This document shows, one piece after another, positions 47,447-57,914 of a stretch of 64,000 nucleotides of DNA. Every line of letters begins with the position of its first letter. Positions within the stretch are counted from its first letter, which is position 1. The stretch spans positions 7,269,501 to 7,333,500 of the forward strand of contig NC_092660.1 of the NCBI RefSeq assembly GCF_032118995.1, read 5' to 3'. The position numbers and the translations under genes are program-made. The notes under the pieces were generated by a model that had not been told where the DNA came from, did not search any database, and saw only the letters and a program-made list of their open reading frames with translations. Origin of the DNA: Asterias amurensis (Eukaryota; Echinodermata; Asteroidea; Forcipulatida; Asteriidae).

Positions 47447-50115
47447 CAGGTGAGGTTTCACGGCTATTGTCATTGGCTTTTTCCCAGAATTCGCCCCGAA
47501 CTTATTCCACTGGTTGGAATGCTTTCTGTCAGTTTAGGGGTCAAATGTCAGGCGGTGTTATCATGCCAGTTGCTCCTTCAAGTGTTAGGGATTTCATTGC
47601 TTGGCTTTCCCTCAGGGGCGATTCCGCGGTAACACGCGTTACGCTTTTGAGGGTCCTTCATCATTCTCCATTCTCTGGCTGCAAGACTACTTTGATTTAG
47701 GTGTTCATCTTTTGTATTTTAAAACCTGAATATCTAGGCTAGATCCCCATGTTCACAAAAGTGAGAGATCAACTGGTTTAGCTGAGAGAGCTAAAATCGG
47801 TAACACGCGTTACGCTGAATGGAAAGACCCAAAAAATACTGAACTTCATTTCAACTTTGTCCTAAAACTAACCAGTCTACTACAAAAAAAAATCTATTGT
47901 CATCAAGTACTAAGCTAAGGTTTATTATACCAGAATAATAACAATAGTCCAAGTGTAACTTTTTTAGTAAATTGCAAAATAGTCGGTAACACGCGTTACG
48001 GTAACACACGTTACAATTTTTCCAAGCTACATGTTTATTATGTTATTTCAGTTGCTGAGTTACAAATTCTCAAAAAATATCAACAAATATCAGTTGCGCA
48101 TCATATTTAAAGAGCAAAAAATTAAATAGACCATTTTCTTAACGTTTTGCTCTACATATCACAAAATTTAAAGTAACACGCGTTACGGTAACACGTGTTA
48201 CAGTTTGTCTTGCTACATTATTGATGTTATTTCAATTGTTGAGTTACAGTTTCTCAAATTTATCAACCAATATCAGTTGCACATCATAATTGAAGAGCAA
48301 AACAGTAGCTATAGACCTTTTTATTTATTTATTTTTTTAGTTGCTCTACATTGCCCCAAAATTTGTAGTGCATGCGATTGTTTACTATCACGGGTTCTCC
48401 AGTTTCCTAATAATATGATTCCTAAAATAAAATGTTTTGTCATCTTTAGGACTTGCCAACTTCTAATTCCTTCAAGCAGGGGGCAACCCTAAAACACTGA
48501 AGTCATTTTTATCACTTACTTGCATTACTTCACCACGAAAATTATCCCAATTAAAAATAACTCCCCACGCTTAGAATCATTAATTTGACCCCCCAATTCC
48601 ATCGCAGGTCCTTTGCTATGGGATGTTGAAAAGTAATTCCACCTCATTCACGTTGTGCTTGCCTACCAGGCCATGGAACATGGTAGGAATATTTTAGTTT
48701 TTTACTGTGTGCTGTGCCCATCTGACCCTTGTATACAGTGTATTGGGCTTGGTAACACGTGTTACATTGGTAGCACGCGTTACATGGTAGCACGCGTTAC
48801 ATGGTAACACGCGTTACACTGTTCAGAGGCTCATTGTGAAGCGGTGGTTAAGAATTCATCTAAGTTTTTACATGAGCCCTTATTAGTAGGAGGAAAATTA
48901 AAAGTTGCAGCATTTGAAACCAGGTTGTTTAGTAATTATATTTAAAAGGGTGTGTTTGGTAACACGCGTTACGCTCTCTGAGAGTACCTAAAACCTAGTG
49001 TTCACACAAGTGTACATGAGTTGTATTGAAATTTTACATATTTTTTTTGAAAGAATACTGCCCATACTTGCCCTCATTTATACTTTTTTAAAGAAAATTG
49101 ATACCGACTATAAAAATAGGTCAAATTGTTAAAACCATAAAAAACATTACTTTTTTTCCCACCAAAGTGCACTATTGGAAGGAAAAAAAATTCCACAGTT
49201 AACAATATCCAAACAGAATATAAAAAAATCTCCTGACACTTGGACATGTTTGGAACGATATAAAGATAAAAATTCAATTCTGTGAGCAATTTCATTTTTC
49301 TAAGAAAATTCCACCTTTTCATGGAATCGCCCATAGAGGTTTAGCCCCATCAACAATAGCCACATATGTAGTGGAAATAGGGTTTTATCACAAGTTGAAT
49401 GGCCATGCGGATCCTACTCGGGAATTTCTAGTGTCAAAGCTTTTGGAGGGTTGTAGGCGTGATCGCAAGCATCAAGACAGCCGCTTACCCATTACAATTC
49501 CAATACTCAGGCACATTTTGCTTTCTCTCCCGCATGTCTGTTCATCTCAGTATGAACAGTTGTTGTTCCATGCTGCAATGTTAGGGGCATTTTTTGGTTT
49601 CATGAGGGTGGGGGAGTTTGCGGTCGATTCCAATAATAGGGTTCAAGAATCGATTTTACGATTCTCTGATATATCATTTAGCTCACTGGGTGCTGGCTGT
49701 GGGTCGGTGCTTATTTCATTCCGTAGTAGTAAAAATAATCAGTCAGGCAATCCGCAAGTCATTCGTTTGGCGTCGGCAAGGGATGCAGGCATACATGTAT
49801 GTCCGGTAACAGCTTTACGGCAATATGTTGGGGTTCGTCCACAGGGCCCGGGGGTTTTGTTTTGTCATTACAGTGGCGCCCCCCTCACTCGATATCAGTT
49901 TAATGTCACTCTAAAGAGAGCACTCGCTTTTTGCGGGCTCGGGGAACAATGCATATGAGCTCACTCCTTTCGGATTGGTGCAGCTACAGTGGCTTTTGGG
50001 TTGGGGGTCCCCTTTCCAGTTATACTGCAGATGGGGCGTTGGCGGTCCGATGCTGCGCGGGCTTACATTAGACCAGTGGCATTGTGTGCTTTGCCAGGTA
50101 TAAGCCTAGATGGCT
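47440..50115 (+). pseudogene. Tyrosine recombinase part of the Ngaro-type fossil, interrupted
   Basis: The N-terminal part (SQNSPRTYSTGWNAFCQF, PSSVRDFIAWLSLRG) and the C-terminal part (YVVEIGFYHKLNGHADPTRE, PITIPILRHILLSLP, GFMRVGEFAV, HSFR box, MGRWRSD) are separated by the 1.7-kb DNA element at 47616-49332. Fossil; same enzyme as in copy 1. Confidence 0.75.
47616..49332. mobile_element. GGGC-ended DNA element with GTAACACGCGTTAC motif array
   Basis: Ends GGGCGATTCCGCGG and, inverted, GGGCGATTCCATGA, inserted in the recombinase part of the retroelement. The 14-bp perfect palindrome GTAACACGCGTTAC or a one-base variant occurs about eleven times: near 47628, 47800, 47982, 47999, 48173, 48189, 48750, 48767-48815 (three) and 48958. 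Some are directly adjacent. 1717 bp, no transposase. Flanks TCAG and ATAG give at best a partial 4-bp duplication. Confidence 0.75.
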
Positions 50116-50149
50116 AATTGTTTTATTAGTGTCTCCCTGTTTTTTCCCC

Positions 50150-50683
50150 TACGCAGGTCCGATCTGGGTTGTGGGGGACTCTTGTGCGTTGGGCTAGGCA
50201 GCCTTTACCGATTCCAGCTTCGGTTGTATGGTTGGGTAGGAGTGGGGCAAAATTGGCTGATATTTGGTCAATCTGACATCAGTGTCGGCTAATTCTCCCC
50301 CGCCTTCTATTATCTTGATCCACTTGGGTACCAATGATTTGGTTACATATGATGTTTTTTCCATTCGGCAGAGCATTTTTATTTTTATGGAGGAGATGCG
50401 TGTACACTATCCTTATGCCAGGGTCATATGGTCGGACATACTTCCTCGGGTTTTTTATTTTGGGGCCTGGTCGCAGAAAAGCATGGAACGTCAGCGGAAG
50501 GCTATCAATCGGGCTGCTCGGGCTCATGCGGAAAAAATTGGGTGTGGGGTTCTTCATCATCCCCAGTTCACATGGACAGATTTGTCACTGTTTAGGTTTG
50601 ATGGGATTCATTTGTCAGTGGCGGGCAACAGAGCCTTTTGTCAGGATTTGACCAATTGTTTTAAGGGGTGTGGGTCGGTTTAA
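50150..50683 (+). pseudogene. SGNH-hydrolase part of the Ngaro-type fossil
   Basis: A GDS-type block (around IWVVGDSC), then SIILIHLGTNDLVTYD (the GTND block), IWSDILPR, and LFRFDGIHLSVAGNRAF (the D-x-x-H block) are the hallmark blocks of SGNH/GDSL hydrolases, spaced over about 180 residues. Esterase-like domains of this kind have been reported in some tyrosine-recombinase retroelements; their role there is not established. Both copies in this window carry it. Fossil. Confidence 0.7.
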
Positions 50684-50929
50684 AGTTTTTAATGTGTGGC
50701 CTGGGATTTTTCCTCGGCACAAGTAGGGGTTTGGTATTTTGTGGAAGGCGTTAGGATTTGCAGTTGTTCACCTGTCTTTTTCTTTGGGGCGCTCTTTGCG
50801 CGTTTGGAATTTTTTGGCTGAAAAATGACAGGAATATCAGTGATGGGGGGTAAATAGGCTGTCGGGGAAAGTTACTTGTCATTCTAATCATAAACCAAAT
50901 ATTATAATATTCATTATTAATAGTGCCTT

Positions 50930-51230
50930 TCAGTTCCCAAAGGCTATTTTACATTTCCCCTCGGGCGTTCCAACTTGGGGAATTAGAATTATGCCATGGG
51001 TACAATACAGTAGGTAATTCATCAATTGGGATTTTATCAGTAAATAGCGCCTTTCGTTTTTGTTAGGGCTAGTTTATCCCCTCGGGCGTTCCAACGTGGG
51101 GAAACTTTTAATTGTTAACTTTGTATAGTTAAGGGGTGTAATCTGTACCAACTTACATGTAGATTAATAATAAGTCAAGTGTATCCCCTCAGGCGTTCCA
51201 CTTTGGGGGAATTTAGGGTATATATATATT
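50930..51230 (+). repeat. Repeated CCCCTCGGGCGTTCCA hairpins, copy 2
   Basis: TTCCCCTCGGGCGTTCCAAC at 50957, 51076 and (CAGGCGTTCCAC form) 51184, each closing with GGGGA. Same arrangement and spacing as in copy 1. Confidence 0.75.
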
Positions 51231-51655
51231 TGAATTGTTTGTTGGTAATTTTAGGCAAGGTGCGTTATGTGTGTGTTGTTTTCTGTGGAGGTCATGTAAT
51301 GTTCAGTCTAATATGGTCATGTGACCTATCGTGGTATGTTTTGTTAAATGGGATATGGAAAATTAAATCCATATTGGAAGGACAAGGTTTGTTCTTTGGA
51401 TGACCACAATTTATGGTGGTTGGATGGGCGAAGGCGTCCATTTTAAATGTGAAAAGTTGTATTTTATGTATGTTTTGTTTGTCCACGTGCAGGTGGTTGT
51501 GTGTATGTTTAGTCGATTTGCCCTGTGTTTGGCATCCGGCTCCTTGCCAAATAATACGTTTTATGACAATCTTTTTGACTGGCAATAAACCCAGCTTTAA
51601 GCTGTGACCGAAATCTCAGTAATGGTGTCTGTAGCAAATTGTGTCCGAGTATAAT

Positions 51656-51850
51656 GCAACGTTGCATTATTTGCATTTTGCGCGGACTGAAGGAGAATAA
51701 AACCTAATCTACATGTAGCAGATGATAATTTGTTTGGAGCTTTCAAGGTTGGATGTTGTTTCTTTGACTCATTTGATTGCTGGTACAACAATGCATGGCC
51801 TACACTACAGTGATTTCTACCTCCCTGTTTATAAACCGTTTATAGGCCTA
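51656..51850. other. Flank of the retroelement, no gene
   Basis: Starts with the hairpin GCAACGTTGC. GGTTGGATGTTGTTTCTTTG (51748) is the complement of a phrase in the 15.5-17.1 kb duplication, so a piece of that repeat is present here. Confidence 0.5.
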
Positions 51851-52278
51851 ATAGACCTTGAATGCACATGACGTCATTTCAGTACGGCGCCCTCGCCTTG
51901 AGGTCAAAAGGAGGTTGTTCATTGGCCAATCTATGTGCGTTTCGATTGTTTCGTCACCGTTTGACCTCAAAGATGGCGCCTGGATGACGTCAAGTCAATG
52001 CATAAGGTCTATTTAGCCCACCTTGTTGAGCTGTTAATGGCTCCGCTTTTAACATCGGTCTCATCACTGTCACCATTACAGCCCACCTTCAATTACATGT
52101 CTTAAACGCTAAGTTTTCAAAGGTCGCAAAATGCGAGGTAGTTTGATTGCAAATTTCTCCCATTTAAAAAAGTCCAATACTACTCCAACATACCTCATTT
52201 TATTCCTTACATTTGTGGAATTACTATGACACATAACAGGGCTTACTAAATGATGACAAGGTGGGCTAAAGGTCTATT
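51850..52278. mobile_element. MITE with AATAGACCTT ends, containing a second MITE at its edge
   Basis: AATAGACCTTGAATGCACAT and GACGTCATTTCAGTACGGCG at the left are mirrored by GGCGCCTGGATGACGTCAAG and AATGCATAAGGTCTATT at the right (to 52013). The right terminal AAGGTCTATT occurs again at 52269-52278, because another MITE has inserted exactly there. Confidence 0.75.
52014..52268. mobile_element. 255-bp TAGCCCACC-family MITE with 10-bp duplication
   Basis: Starts TAGCCCACCTTGTTGAGCTG and ends ACAAGGTGGGCTA; AAGGTCTATT is duplicated on both sides (52004-52013 and 52269-52278). Its sequence is the left arm of the 952-bp fold-back at 33843-34794, cut short and closed with a minimal right end. 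Confidence 0.85.
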
Positions 52279-52338
52279 AAATACTTTTTATCACGTTTAT
52301 TATATTATTTATAGCAAAGTTTGTAATAATTTTATTTT

Positions 52339-53610
52339 AAAGGCAGTGGACACTATCGGTAATTGTCAAAGACTAGCCTTCACAGTTGGTGTATCTCAAC
52401 ATATGTATAAAATAACAAAACTGTGAACATTTGAGCTCAATCGATCATCGAACTTAACTTGCAAGACAATGAGGCAGTTTCAGTGAAATTAAATGCAGGC
52501 GATTTTTTCTCTGACAAGATGTGGTCTGTTAAGGTGTATTATAAGGAGTAAAAATAAATTTAAAATTTTGAAATCGGATGTTTGGTTGCAGAGATATACC
52601 GTTTTTAATGAGCGTGGATCGTGCAAAAAACGTACCTGTGTTCAAGTTCAATTCTTATGTTTTTCTTTATATCGGCCACGGCCAAGTTTAACGCACAGCC
52701 TATGGCAAAAGAGGGCGCACTATATGACGAGCGCCCTCTACCAATTGGGAGGTTTGCAGACTGTGCGACGTCATGTACATTCGTGCGTATTTAGGACAAC
52801 TTTGCAAGAAATGGTTGAACAAAACCTCTCGGAGGGAGAAGAATCCATAATCAAATTACACCAAATTTTCACAAGTTAATCTTAAAAGTATGGGAATTAG
52901 CACTGACAAAGTCGCATTCAATTTTGATAATTATCTCTGGAAGAAATCTTGATTCAAAAAACGGAAAACGCTGACAAAAATAGGTTTTCATGGTAAAAGC
53001 TATGCGACTAGATGTACCATGTGCGGAATTTTATCGGCTACACGATGATGTAATCGTTATCTCATTTTGTGTAAACATGTGCTCCCTCATCGCAAAAAAA
53101 CGTCTTCGGGCTTCTTCGGCGCCTTCCGAAGATTTCCGAAATCCGTTGTCCACGGGGTTCAAAGGTGATGTCATGCACAAACGAATGGGCGCTACACGCG
53201 AGGCCAAGCATCCGGTTTCTGTCGTTGCTCTCTATTTTTTACAATATCTTCGAAACTATTCATCCGAGTTCAAATTTTTTTGAAATGTAAGCACGAGGAG
53301 AGAATGCTTTTGCCTGCTGTCAAGTCTCATAGTTGTGAGTTGTACAAAATGTGAGTTATGATTTAATACATTTCGTTCTTTTTTTTCGGGGCTGTGTGTG
53401 TGTGTGTTTTGGTACACGTGAAATCAACTTGATGAAACTGCCTAAGACAATAATGAAAGAAAAAAACACCCTTGTCACACAAAGTTGTGTACGTTTAGAT
53501 GGTTGATTTCGAGACCTCAAGTTCTAAATCTGAGGTCTCGAAATCAAATTCGTGGAAAATTACTTCTTTCTCGAAAACTATGGCACTTCAGAGGGAGCCG
53601 TTTCTCACAA
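52339..53610. mobile_element. Kolobok/T2-like MITE with an inserted element
   Basis: TTAAAGGCAGTGGACACTAT, GTGTATCTCAACATATG and CAAGACAATG on the left. The family resumes after 53444 with AGACAATAATGAAAG, CCCTTGTCACACAAAG, GAGACCTCAAG and CACTTCAGAGGGAGC-GTTTCTCACAA. The outer right end is lost at the hairpin that follows. Confidence 0.8.
52471..53443. mobile_element. hAT-like non-autonomous element, 8-bp duplication
   Basis: AAGACAAT is repeated directly at 52463-52470 and 53444-53451. Ends GAGGCAGTTTCA and, inverted, AGGCAGTTTCATC. 973 bp. The ORFs inside (52493-52879, 52990-53283) show no transposase domain. Confidence 0.75.
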
Positions 53611-53631
53611 AAATACAAAATACAGACTGTC

Positions 53632-53720
53632 TACTCCTAGAACTATTTCGGTTTCGTCCGGCTATTGTCTCCCGTTACGGGAGACGATAGCCGGACGAAA
53701 CCGAAATAGTTCTAGGAGTA
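53632..53720. mobile_element. 89-bp near-perfect hairpin with direct flanking repeat
   Basis: Two 43-bp arms (53632-53674 and 53678-53720) are complementary with one mismatch by eye and are separated by only TTA. They start TACTCCTAGAACTATTTCGG. CAGACTGTC (53623-53631) and CAGACCGTC (53721-53729) flank it directly, like a 9-bp target duplication. Could be a tiny MITE or a source of hairpin RNA. Confidence 0.75.
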
Positions 53721-53861
53721 CAGACCGTCGACTAAATAGCAGAGCTCCCCTCACCGGTAGAGCATGCACAGTCCTGCGGTAAATGGGAATCAATTCATTG
53801 ATTGAAGTAGGAGGTCAAAAAACCTTATTTTATAGATAACTATCGAAAACATTTGAGCTGA

Positions 53862-54550
53862 TGGGGTGCCGATACGGGTACCGGTCAACTCGGTCCCAAG
53901 CCAACTCGGTCCCAGTCAACTCGGTCCCAAGTCATCTCGGTCCCAAGTCAACTCGGTCCCAAGTCAACTCGGTCCCAAGACAACTCGGTCCCAAGGCAGG
54001 GAAGCTTGCACGGGCGGGCGGGAGGATGGGGAGGGACCGCAGCCCAAGTTATAATTGAACAATATTATATTTGTTATTTATTTTCGACCAAACACTATTT
54101 TTCTTAATAGTTTTCGTTTTTTAATTTAAGTAAAAGTAATAGTAGATTTTGGTTTTTATTTAATTTTTAAATGTAAGTTACTTGAAAAGAAATCAAAGAG
54201 GATTCAATTGTTAATGTTTGTCAATTAATGAATTGTTGAGAGCCATACAGACTGGTTAAAAGCAAAGAGACATTTTGAAGATCTTTTTTTTGAAACAAAT
54301 GGGTCGCTATTGAAAAAATTGAAGGCATCGAATATTGGTGCACACTTATCCCATTTTATGTACAAAGTCAAAGGACAGTAGGTTTTTTTTTCCAATTCAA
54401 TTATTTCTCGTCAACCATACGGACCGAGTTGACTTGGGACCGAGTTGACTTGGGACCGAGTTGACCTGGGACCGAGTTGACTTGGGACCGAGTTGACTGG
54501 GACCGAGTTGACTTGGGACCGAGTTGACTCATAAGCGCCGATACATACCC
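53862..54550. mobile_element. Fold-back element with 16-bp tandem-repeat arms
   Basis: Left arm (53882-53997): seven or so units of CAACTCGGTCCCAAGT. Right arm (54419-54528): the same unit inverted (ACCGAGTTGACTTGGG), about seven copies. AT-rich centre. GCCGATAC occurs just outside each arm (53869, 54537), a possible target duplication. No coding capacity. Confidence 0.7.
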
Positions 54551-55100
54551 GTACAGAACAGTCAATTTCGACTCAAACCGTCCGCAACGACGCAGTCACA
54601 GCCGGATGAGAACTATACCGTTCTATCATATAGGACAGGAGTTTATTATTACAGAGTAGAGTCTTGACTTCGGTCTGAGGATCGGAGAGGGTGTGAGACG
54701 ATCACGAGTTAGTGTTTACTACACTGCTGAGTGAGAGATAACAATAATATCTGGGACAGACACAAAACATGCATGATAATCTTTGATGACACGTGACACA
54801 CACCTTGACACTAGTTTGACACGTACCATCGATAGAGGGCGCTCGAACCAATTTTAGTTTTTTTGTAAGATCATTATTTTTTAGTTGGCCGGGGGTACGT
54901 GCAGCATGCACACTGATCAGATCGGATCGGCTGCCCATTGCCAGCTAGCCTAGCCCGGCCCGGGTGCTAGCTATAGCATCGGTCGTCAGTCACGCCGTCG
55001 CGACGTGTCGGTCCCCCTCTCCCTTTCCCATTCCCAGCGAAACGTGCGCAATGATTACCAAGTGTCAGACAAAGGCTGAATTTACGGCTCGATGATTTTC
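54551..55100. other. No gene recognised
   Basis: Moderately GC-rich non-coding DNA. ORF 54702-54938 (minus) has Cys-rich sequence but no domain I know. Confidence 0.35.
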
Positions 55101-55333
55101 GTTCCGATTTTAACATTGATCTCCATTATACTAACTGGATAGGACATCGCGTCTAAACGCAGGCCGCGCGCGTATTTTTTCAAACCAAACGGGTGAAGAC
55201 CGTTCGTCACACGAAATGCGCTGTACCCTTTTAAACGGAGTTGCTGCAAGCAGAGAGAAGTTTTCGTCCTTTTAACTGCCATTTGGGGAGAAATACAATT
55301 GGAATCGGATCAAACAAACTAAAAATGCTGATG

Positions 55334-55410
55334 GTGAAGTCGTGCGCGGCTGTCAATCACTGGAGGAGGGAAAACTGAGTCGGCAAAGGGATTGTCTTTC
55401 CATAAGTAGG
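55334..55410 (+). pseudogene. Possible first exon of a THAP domain
   Basis: MVKSCAAVNHWRREN, a stop, then VGKGIVF: the order resembles the start of THAP domains (C-x4-C, then K-G-I-x-F). The second Cys has become His-like (NH for NC) and a stop interrupts. Followed by a G/TAGG donor-like site. A weak call; it would make the surrounding element a THAP-transposase type. Confidence 0.35.
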
Positions 55411-55569
55411 TAGGCCTTTGCATTTTTTTAGCGATTCATATTATTATTATTATATCTAACGTTACAAATATAAGCCGGAAATTTAAACTATCTTTCATAA
55501 AATAATTATTATAGGCCAAGTATTTGTTATTTTTACCGAGCAATACTATTTTTGTTTTCGCTCCGTTAC

Positions 55570-55824
55570 AGATGGTTGTCTGGAATCGACGAGGACGGGA
55601 AGCCCGGATTTCAACAGATGTTTGTCATAGCATCAATAATTAAAAGGTTCGGGAAAGCGACAAGTATATGCGAATTATGTACAGACGATACAAGTTCGTT
55701 GAGAGGATCAGTCATCTCGGAAATAGCCGACTTCGTTATTTGTGACCAAAATAAAAATATTTATTTCTGGCGGAACAGTAAAACGGTTATGGAAGTTTTG
55801 CTGTTGGGATTGTTTTTCAATTAA
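55570..55824 (+). CDS. Unrecognised ORF/exon inside the TIR element
   Basis: After an acceptor-like CTCCGTTACAG at 55570 a frame runs 84 codons to TAA: WLSGIDEDGKPGFQQMFVIA, SIIKRFGKATSICELCTDDT, SVISEIADFVIC. It looks protein-like with a C-x2-C pair, but I know no such family. It may be the second exon of the element's own gene. Confidence 0.3.
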   Translation, partial: RWLSGIDEDGKPGFQQMFVIASIIKRFGKATSICELCTDDTSSLRGSVISEIADFVICDQNKNIYFWRNSKTVMEVLLLGLFFN

Positions 55825-56439
55825 CATGATGAATAGAAGCTTAACAATAAAAAGTTTCAATTTGTTAATGGAGTCAACTCTCAATTATCACATTATATTT
55901 TGTTTTCATCTTTCTTGTTCTTTTCCCTCGATTTTAGCAAGTAAGTAGTTCTCACTCTAGTGCCTACTCGAATTGTTTATTGTAGGAGCGACTCTTGTTT
56001 TGTCTTTATATGGTTTATTGCCATTTTCTCAATGAACTGAAAGAATAAAAAAAAACATGTACCTGAATCCCAATACAGTTTCTCGGCCGAGTGTTTGTTT
56101 AGAAATTTAAATATCATTATCATATACTAATAGGGCATTTGATAGAAACAAATGTAAAGTTAGTTTGCTTTATTGCATTTCAATCAGAAACTTTTTCATA
56201 CTTCAAACTATCGATCGTCATGTTTTCCCCACATTTCTATTCTCAATTTACAACTTCAACTGACAGACTCAAACCCGACCAAGTGCACATTAATTTACCC
56301 GTTTGAAGGAATTGCGCCGCCATTGTTGGGCCGCGTGTTTATGCACGCAGCATAGCGCAATGTCCTATCCAGTCAGTATAATGGAGATCAATGGATTTTA
56401 ACCTTTGACGGCTGTTGACGTCCTTTGTATGAGACTTTA

Positions 56440-57005
56440 TGTCTTATATATATGGGTGCACATGTCTTATATATATGAAACTACGTCCAATATAGAGGGC
56501 GCTGTTAAACATATTTGTGTTTGTCATTTATATTTGAGGTTTTTGGTCCTTTATATATATTTGCCGTTGATCCTCTATATATTTTCGGTGGTCTTCTATA
56601 TATTTGTTTTGATCATTATATATTTATTATTTTGCTCTTAAAAATATTGGTTTGCTCTTATATAGGTTTGCTCTTATATATATGGGTTTGCTCCTTTATA
56701 TATGGGTTTGCTCTTATATATATGGGTTTGCTCTTATATTTATGGGTTTGCTCTTATATATATGGGTTTGCTCTTATATATATATGGTTTTGCTCTTATA
56801 TATATGGGTTTGCTCCTATACATATGGGTTTGCTCTTATATATTTGGTTTTGCTCCTATATATATGGGTTTGTTCCTATATATATATGGTTTTGCTCCTT
56901 TATATATAGTTTTGCTCTTATATATATGGGTTTGCTCTTATATATATATGGGTTTGCTCTTATATATATGGGTTTGCTCTTATATATATGGGTTTGCTCA
57001 TTTAG
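56440..57005. repeat. ~21-bp TATATATGGGTTTGCTCT minisatellite
   Basis: From about 56640 some 17 units of GGGTTTGCTCTTATATATAT, 20-23 bp long. Looser TTATATATA-bearing phrases from 56440 lead into it. Long ORFs across it (56515-57055) are repeat products. Confidence 0.9.
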
Positions 57006-57914
57006 TCATAAACGGCCCCTCATACATACGCATTACTTGTGATCGGTACTTCTGAGGAACAACAACTTGCTCGAAGACGTCATCATGTTCAACATTTGGA
57101 GCCTGGAATCGCCTGAACAACAATCCATTTCGATAGAAGAAAATTTACGTTGCCTGACTTCGACTAACCTTCTCCAACTGGTTTTCTGCAAGTTCTCTGG
57201 GTCGATGGAGACTAACATCTTCTTCTTGGGCTTTCTGTAGACTCTCAGATGTCACTATGTCATTCATCGGCTTTGGCACCTTCAGTGGATGAAACGGCTT
57301 CTCAAAAGACTTTGTTTTGGCTCGAGTTTGGACGGCACAGACAGGGGCTGTAGTACGAGTCCAAGATTCATCTGGATCATCTGGAGAGCGTGCACCTGTA
57401 ACATTTCCTATTCAACACCAGTGTTTATTTATGTTTGGTTCAAAGGGTTGGACTGTCTTGAGTTGGTGAATCCGGTGTGATTTTCCATGCTTGTGGTGTG
57501 TGTCATCACCCTTGCGAAGCTTATGTTGTGTGGTTTAAAATTTAATATTTGTTAATAAAGGTAAAATAATGGATGAATAATTAATTATGTGTTATATAAT
57601 GAATTATATGTAAATAATTGCGTTTAATAAAAAATTTACATTTGGCGCCCCATAGAGTCGCGACCCCAAAACTATGGTTATAATGACGTCACTTGGAAAA
57701 GCACAACCGTGGTCGACGTGAACGAGGTCCACGTTCGCTCGAATCTAAAGGTCCCTAATGCAGGGGCCTTATTCATGAAGCCCTCGTAAATCGGTCACTA
57801 ACGTGGCTCTAAGTAAGACTTTAGTAAGACTTTAGTAAGCCCTTACGTGTTATTCACGAAGCATTCTTACCGCTTTACTACCGCGTTACTTACTAAACCT
57901 CTCGTAACGCCTTC
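57006..57914. other. No gene recognised
   Basis: ORFs at 57033-57218 (minus) and 57289-57480 have no known domain. The stretch at 57690-57910 (GTGAACGAGGTCCACGTTCG, TTAGTAAGACTTTAGTAAG) has local repeats, probably decayed MITEs. Confidence 0.4.

Larger units (their letters stand above)
43471..51655 (+). mobile_element. Ngaro-type tyrosine-recombinase retroelement fossil, copy 2
   Basis: About 8.2 kb, of which 1.7 kb is an inserted DNA element. Parts in order: 5' leader, gag-like region with Cys/His knuckles (44460-45842), reverse transcriptase and RNase H (45930-47446), tyrosine recombinase (47440-50115, interrupted), SGNH hydrolase (50150-50683), 3' repeats and terminal sequence. No methyltransferase domain was seen, which fits Ngaro better than DIRS1. 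It is broken by the insertion and by roughly half a dozen frame breaks. High similarity to copy 1 suggests a recent origin. The element's outer ends are inferred from where the two copies stop matching. Confidence 0.8.
55102..56403 (+). mobile_element. TIR element with possible THAP exon
   Basis: TTGATCTCCATTATAC then AACTGGATAGGACAT at the left (55115-55147) is mirrored at the right (56359-56392), and the inverted repeat continues inward more loosely for about 100 bp (GGCCGCGCG, CAAACGGGT). TTAA-like words sit at both edges. About 1.3 kb. Confidence 0.65.

Noticed and set aside
56515-57055. ORFs of up to 175 residues rich in Tyr, Ile and Gly
   Set aside because: Translation of the TATATATGGGTTTGCTCT minisatellite in several frames.
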